From: Actinomycetes bacterium
Lineage (GTDB): Bacteria; Actinomycetota; Acidimicrobiia; Spongiisociales; UBA5794
DNA length: 14,502 nt
Assembly: GCA_024640745.1 (NCBI GenBank)
Contig: JAHEEL010000034.1
Coordinates: 1 to 14,502 of the forward strand
Direction: 5' to 3'
Shown: positions 12,678 to 14,502 of the stretch, in pieces
Layout: the number at the start of each line of letters is the position of its first letter
Numbering within the stretch: position 1 is the first letter of the stretch
Notes under the pieces: generated by a model
Database searches by the model: none
Seen by the model: the letters and a program-made list of their open reading frames with translations, nothing else
What the model was told of the DNA's origin: nothing
Made by a program: the position numbers and the translations under genes

Positions 12678-14502
12678 TCATCGGCCGTGGGCGGCAAGAC
12701 CGCGGTAGCCGCTTCCTGCGGCGATGGTGGCGTCGGCATTGCCCTGCGAGTTGTCCAGCTTCACGTAGAAGATGCCGTTCGAAGGTCGGTACACCGCAAC
12801 CGTGTCGTCCCCATCGCCGTCCCAGTCGCCGGCGACCAGGAGATCCCCCGGATCTCCGTAGATGAACTGGGAGTCGGCGATGCCGGTCGTCAGCGAGTTT
12901 CGGAAGTAGACGAGTCCCGTTGATTCGCGGTGGAGTCCGACGGTGTCGACGTCGTCACCGTCGAAATCGCCGACAAACGGCTGATCGCCTGAGTTGCCGA
13001 AGAAGAAGTCGAACTCGGCGGCGCCGAGGCCGGCGTTGTTGGAGCCGAGCTCGTTGATCACGAAGATCCTGGCTTCGGAAGGTCGGTAGATCGACAGGGA
13101 GTCGCAGCCGTCACCGTCGAAATCGCCGGCGAGCGGAAGATCGCCGGGGTTGCCGAAGAAGAACCGGATGTCGGCAACGCCCTGCGTATTGGAGTTGCGC
13201 AAGTAGACGGCGCCGTCGCTCCTTCGATAGAGACCGGGCGTGTCGACCCCGTCGCAGTCCCAGTCGCCGGCAAACGCCACGTCGCCGGGGTCGCCGAAGT
13301 AGAAGACGTCTTCGAGACGGTTCGATGCGACGGCGCTCCATGCATGCCATCGGCCGGACGCATCGTGGAACACCACCGAGTCGCACGACGTGCCGTCCGA
13401 GCACACGTCCGGGACGAGCGGCAGGTCGGTGATGATCGAGTTCTCCACCTGGGGGTCGCCGTTGGCGAGTACAAAGATCCCCGGATATCCCCGCGTCTCG
13501 AACCGATCGCTCGGGTTGGAGACCAGCACCGAGTCCCTGATGATGAGGTCGCCACTTCGATCGTTGCTGACGAAGAAGATGGCTCCTCCACCCTCGTTGG
13601 CGTGGTTGTACTCGATGCGCGTGTCCAGCAGCGTCAGGGTGAAGGTGTTCCCGTCGTTGTAGACGGCTCCGCCACTGCCCCCGCCCGGCGTGCCCGATCG
13701 CTTCGGGTTGGCCCCCCACCCGATTGCGTCGTTGTAGCTGAACAAGCTGTTGATCAGCGTCCAGGAGACACCGATGCTGCTGATACCGCCGCCATTCGAG
13801 CACACGTTCCCGTATCCCGGAGCCCCGCCGAACGTGCTGTTGACGACGTACACCGGAAGGCCGGCGTACTGGCTGAGAACCCGGATGGCGGCACCACCGA
13901 CGTCAGGGCCCGCGTCGTCGCAGGCATTGCGGAAGAACCGTGAGTTGACGACCTTGAACCGCCCGCCGCGAACGAAGATCGCCCCGCCGCCGTCCGGGTC
14001 GTCACCCTTCGCGTTGCCGTCGACGAAGGTCAGGTTCTGAACGGTGAGGCGTGGGTGGTCCTGGTTTTGGCAATGGCTCGTGGTCCAGACTTGATCCGGG
14101 TCGCAGGTGTTCATGTAGAGGATTCGCCGCTCACCTCTGCCGCTGAGCGTCACCAGCCCGCCACCGTCGATCACGATCTCGGGACCCGTGTTGTTCACGA
14201 TTTTCGCCGTGTGAGTCATCGCGATCGTGATCGGGTTCGGCCCGCAGTCGAACGTGATCACACCGCCAAGGGCCACCGCGGCAACCACCGCGTCCGACGT
14301 ACAGCCCTGCGGTGTCCCGTTGCCGATGACATGGTCTGGGTTCGATGTGTCGACGGCCTGCCCCTCGGGAGGAACGGAAGCGGTCCCATCCGGGTTGCCG
14401 GCCGCCGGCGCGGCGACGGCCGGATCGGCAATGGCGAGCAACGCCATTATCAGCGCAAATACGCAAGCAGCCACCAAAGGGCGCGTGAGGACCCGTCGAG
14501 CC
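12678..14502 (-). CDS. Secreted beta-helix protein with Asp-rich C-terminal repeats (5' end cut off)
   Basis: At least 599 residues are encoded in the window. The first internal possible start is TTG at 14477, but the frame stays open to the edge and its eight upstream codons read ARRVLTRP. Together with VAACVFALIMALLAIADPAVA this makes a normal signal peptide cut before APAAG, so the true start lies beyond the window. Residues about 75-355 (from TTG) form short Gly/Asn-rich beta repeats (FVDGNAKGDDPDGGGAIF, VVNSRFFRNA) typical of a right-handed parallel beta-helix. Residues 391-583 hold four repeats with possible Ca-binding DxDxDG loops. Ten cysteines suggest disulfides outside the cell. No catalytic motif or surface anchor is recognised; an adhesin or carbohydrate-binding role is possible but unproven. 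Confidence 0.8.
   Translation of the reverse strand, partial: ARRVLTRPLVAACVFALIMALLAIADPAVAAPAAGNPDGTASVPPEGQAVDTSNPDHVIGNGTPQGCTSDAVVAAVALGGVITFDCGPNPITIAMTHTAKIVNNTGPEIVIDGGGLVTLSGRGERRILYMNTCDPDQVWTTSHCQNQDHPRLTVQNLTFVDGNAKGDDPDGGGAIFVRGGRFKVVNSRFFRNACDDAGPDVGGAAIRVLSQYAGLPVYVVNSTFGGAPGYGNVCSNGGGISSIGVSWTLINSLFSYNDAIGWGANPKRSGTPGGGSGGAVYNDGNTFTLTLLDTRIEYNHANEGGGAIFFVSNDRSGDLIIRDSVLVSNPSDRFETRGYPGIFVLANGDPQVENSIITDLPLVPDVCSDGTSCDSVVFHDASGRWHAWSAVASNRLEDVFYFGDPGDVAFAGDWDCDGVDTPGLYRRSDGAVYLRNSNTQGVADIRFFFGNPGDLPLAGDFDGDGCDSLSIYRPSEARIFVINELGSNNAGLGAAEFDFFFGNSGDQPFVGDFDGDDVDTVGLHRESTGLVYFRNSLTTGIADSQFIYGDPGDLLVAGDWDGDGDDTVAVYRPSNGIFYVKLDNSQGNADATIAAGSGYRGLAAHGR
12729..13307 (-). repeat. Four coding repeats of about 47-52 residues with DxDxDG loops
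   Basis: Each unit reads roughly F-x-F/Y-G-[ND]-x-GD-x4-GD-[WF]-D-x-D-G, then a Tyr-Arg or His-Arg segment and an Asn-containing turn. Units start near residues 391, 438, 490 and 537 of the secreted protein, counted from TTG 14477. The second unit is longer by about five residues. They resemble FG-GAP/VCBS-like calcium-binding blades, and an incomplete further unit (VVFHDASGRWHAW) precedes the first. Confidence 0.75.

Overview
The window reads as chromosomal DNA from a high-GC actinobacterium. The main evidence is a cell-wall and Ser/Thr-signalling cluster in the order fhaA, fhaB, PP2C phosphatase, rodA, PBP, PASTA-kinase. Supporting signs are a UbiE/MenG-type methyltransferase (menaquinone), a tRNA-Leu without encoded CCA, a MutY with an actinobacterial-looking C-terminus, and the poly-Thr and 'PGD...GDWDGDG' styles of the surface proteins. 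Acidimicrobiia or a relative is my best guess, but the sequence alone does not prove it.

Left part (1-1436, + strand): a fragment resembling the 3' end of a tRNA-Ser (111-133), preceded by a long stem-loop, looks like one end of an integrated element whose body would lie off the left edge. Next come an HSL-family alpha/beta hydrolase (185-1132) and a long-form signal recognition particle RNA with an Alu domain (about 1167-1436).

Minus-strand block (4924 down to 1468): tRNA-Leu(CAG), a membrane-anchored protein of unknown function that starts only 5 nt after the tRNA, a DUF4446 protein, seryl-tRNA synthetase and a UbiE/MenG-type methyltransferase. Gaps are short (overlap of 4 nt, then 9 and 18 nt), so the block is probably one transcript starting at the tRNA promoter.

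Plus-strand block (5025-12673): compact FhaA, FhaB, a soluble PP2C phosphatase, RodA and class B PBP, coupled by gaps or 4-nt stop/start overlaps. A 122-bp gap with a tandem heptamer and a hairpin follows. Then comes a PknB-type kinase with five PASTA repeats, overlapping mutY by 4 nt. By family knowledge, PknB would sense peptidoglycan or lipid II outside the cell, PP2C would reverse its phosphorylation, the FHA proteins would read phosphothreonine, and RodA/PBP would build the wall. No separate PknA lies here.

Right part (12678-14502, minus strand): a secreted beta-helix protein with four C-terminal Asp-rich repeats. Its 5' end runs off the window.

No defence system, transposase or CRISPR is visible. 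The most unusual points are the tRNA-punctuated mRNA with a 5-nt leader, a recurring -10-box-next-to-ATG (leaderless) layout, the tRNA-fragment attachment site, and the slimmed-down signalling cluster.
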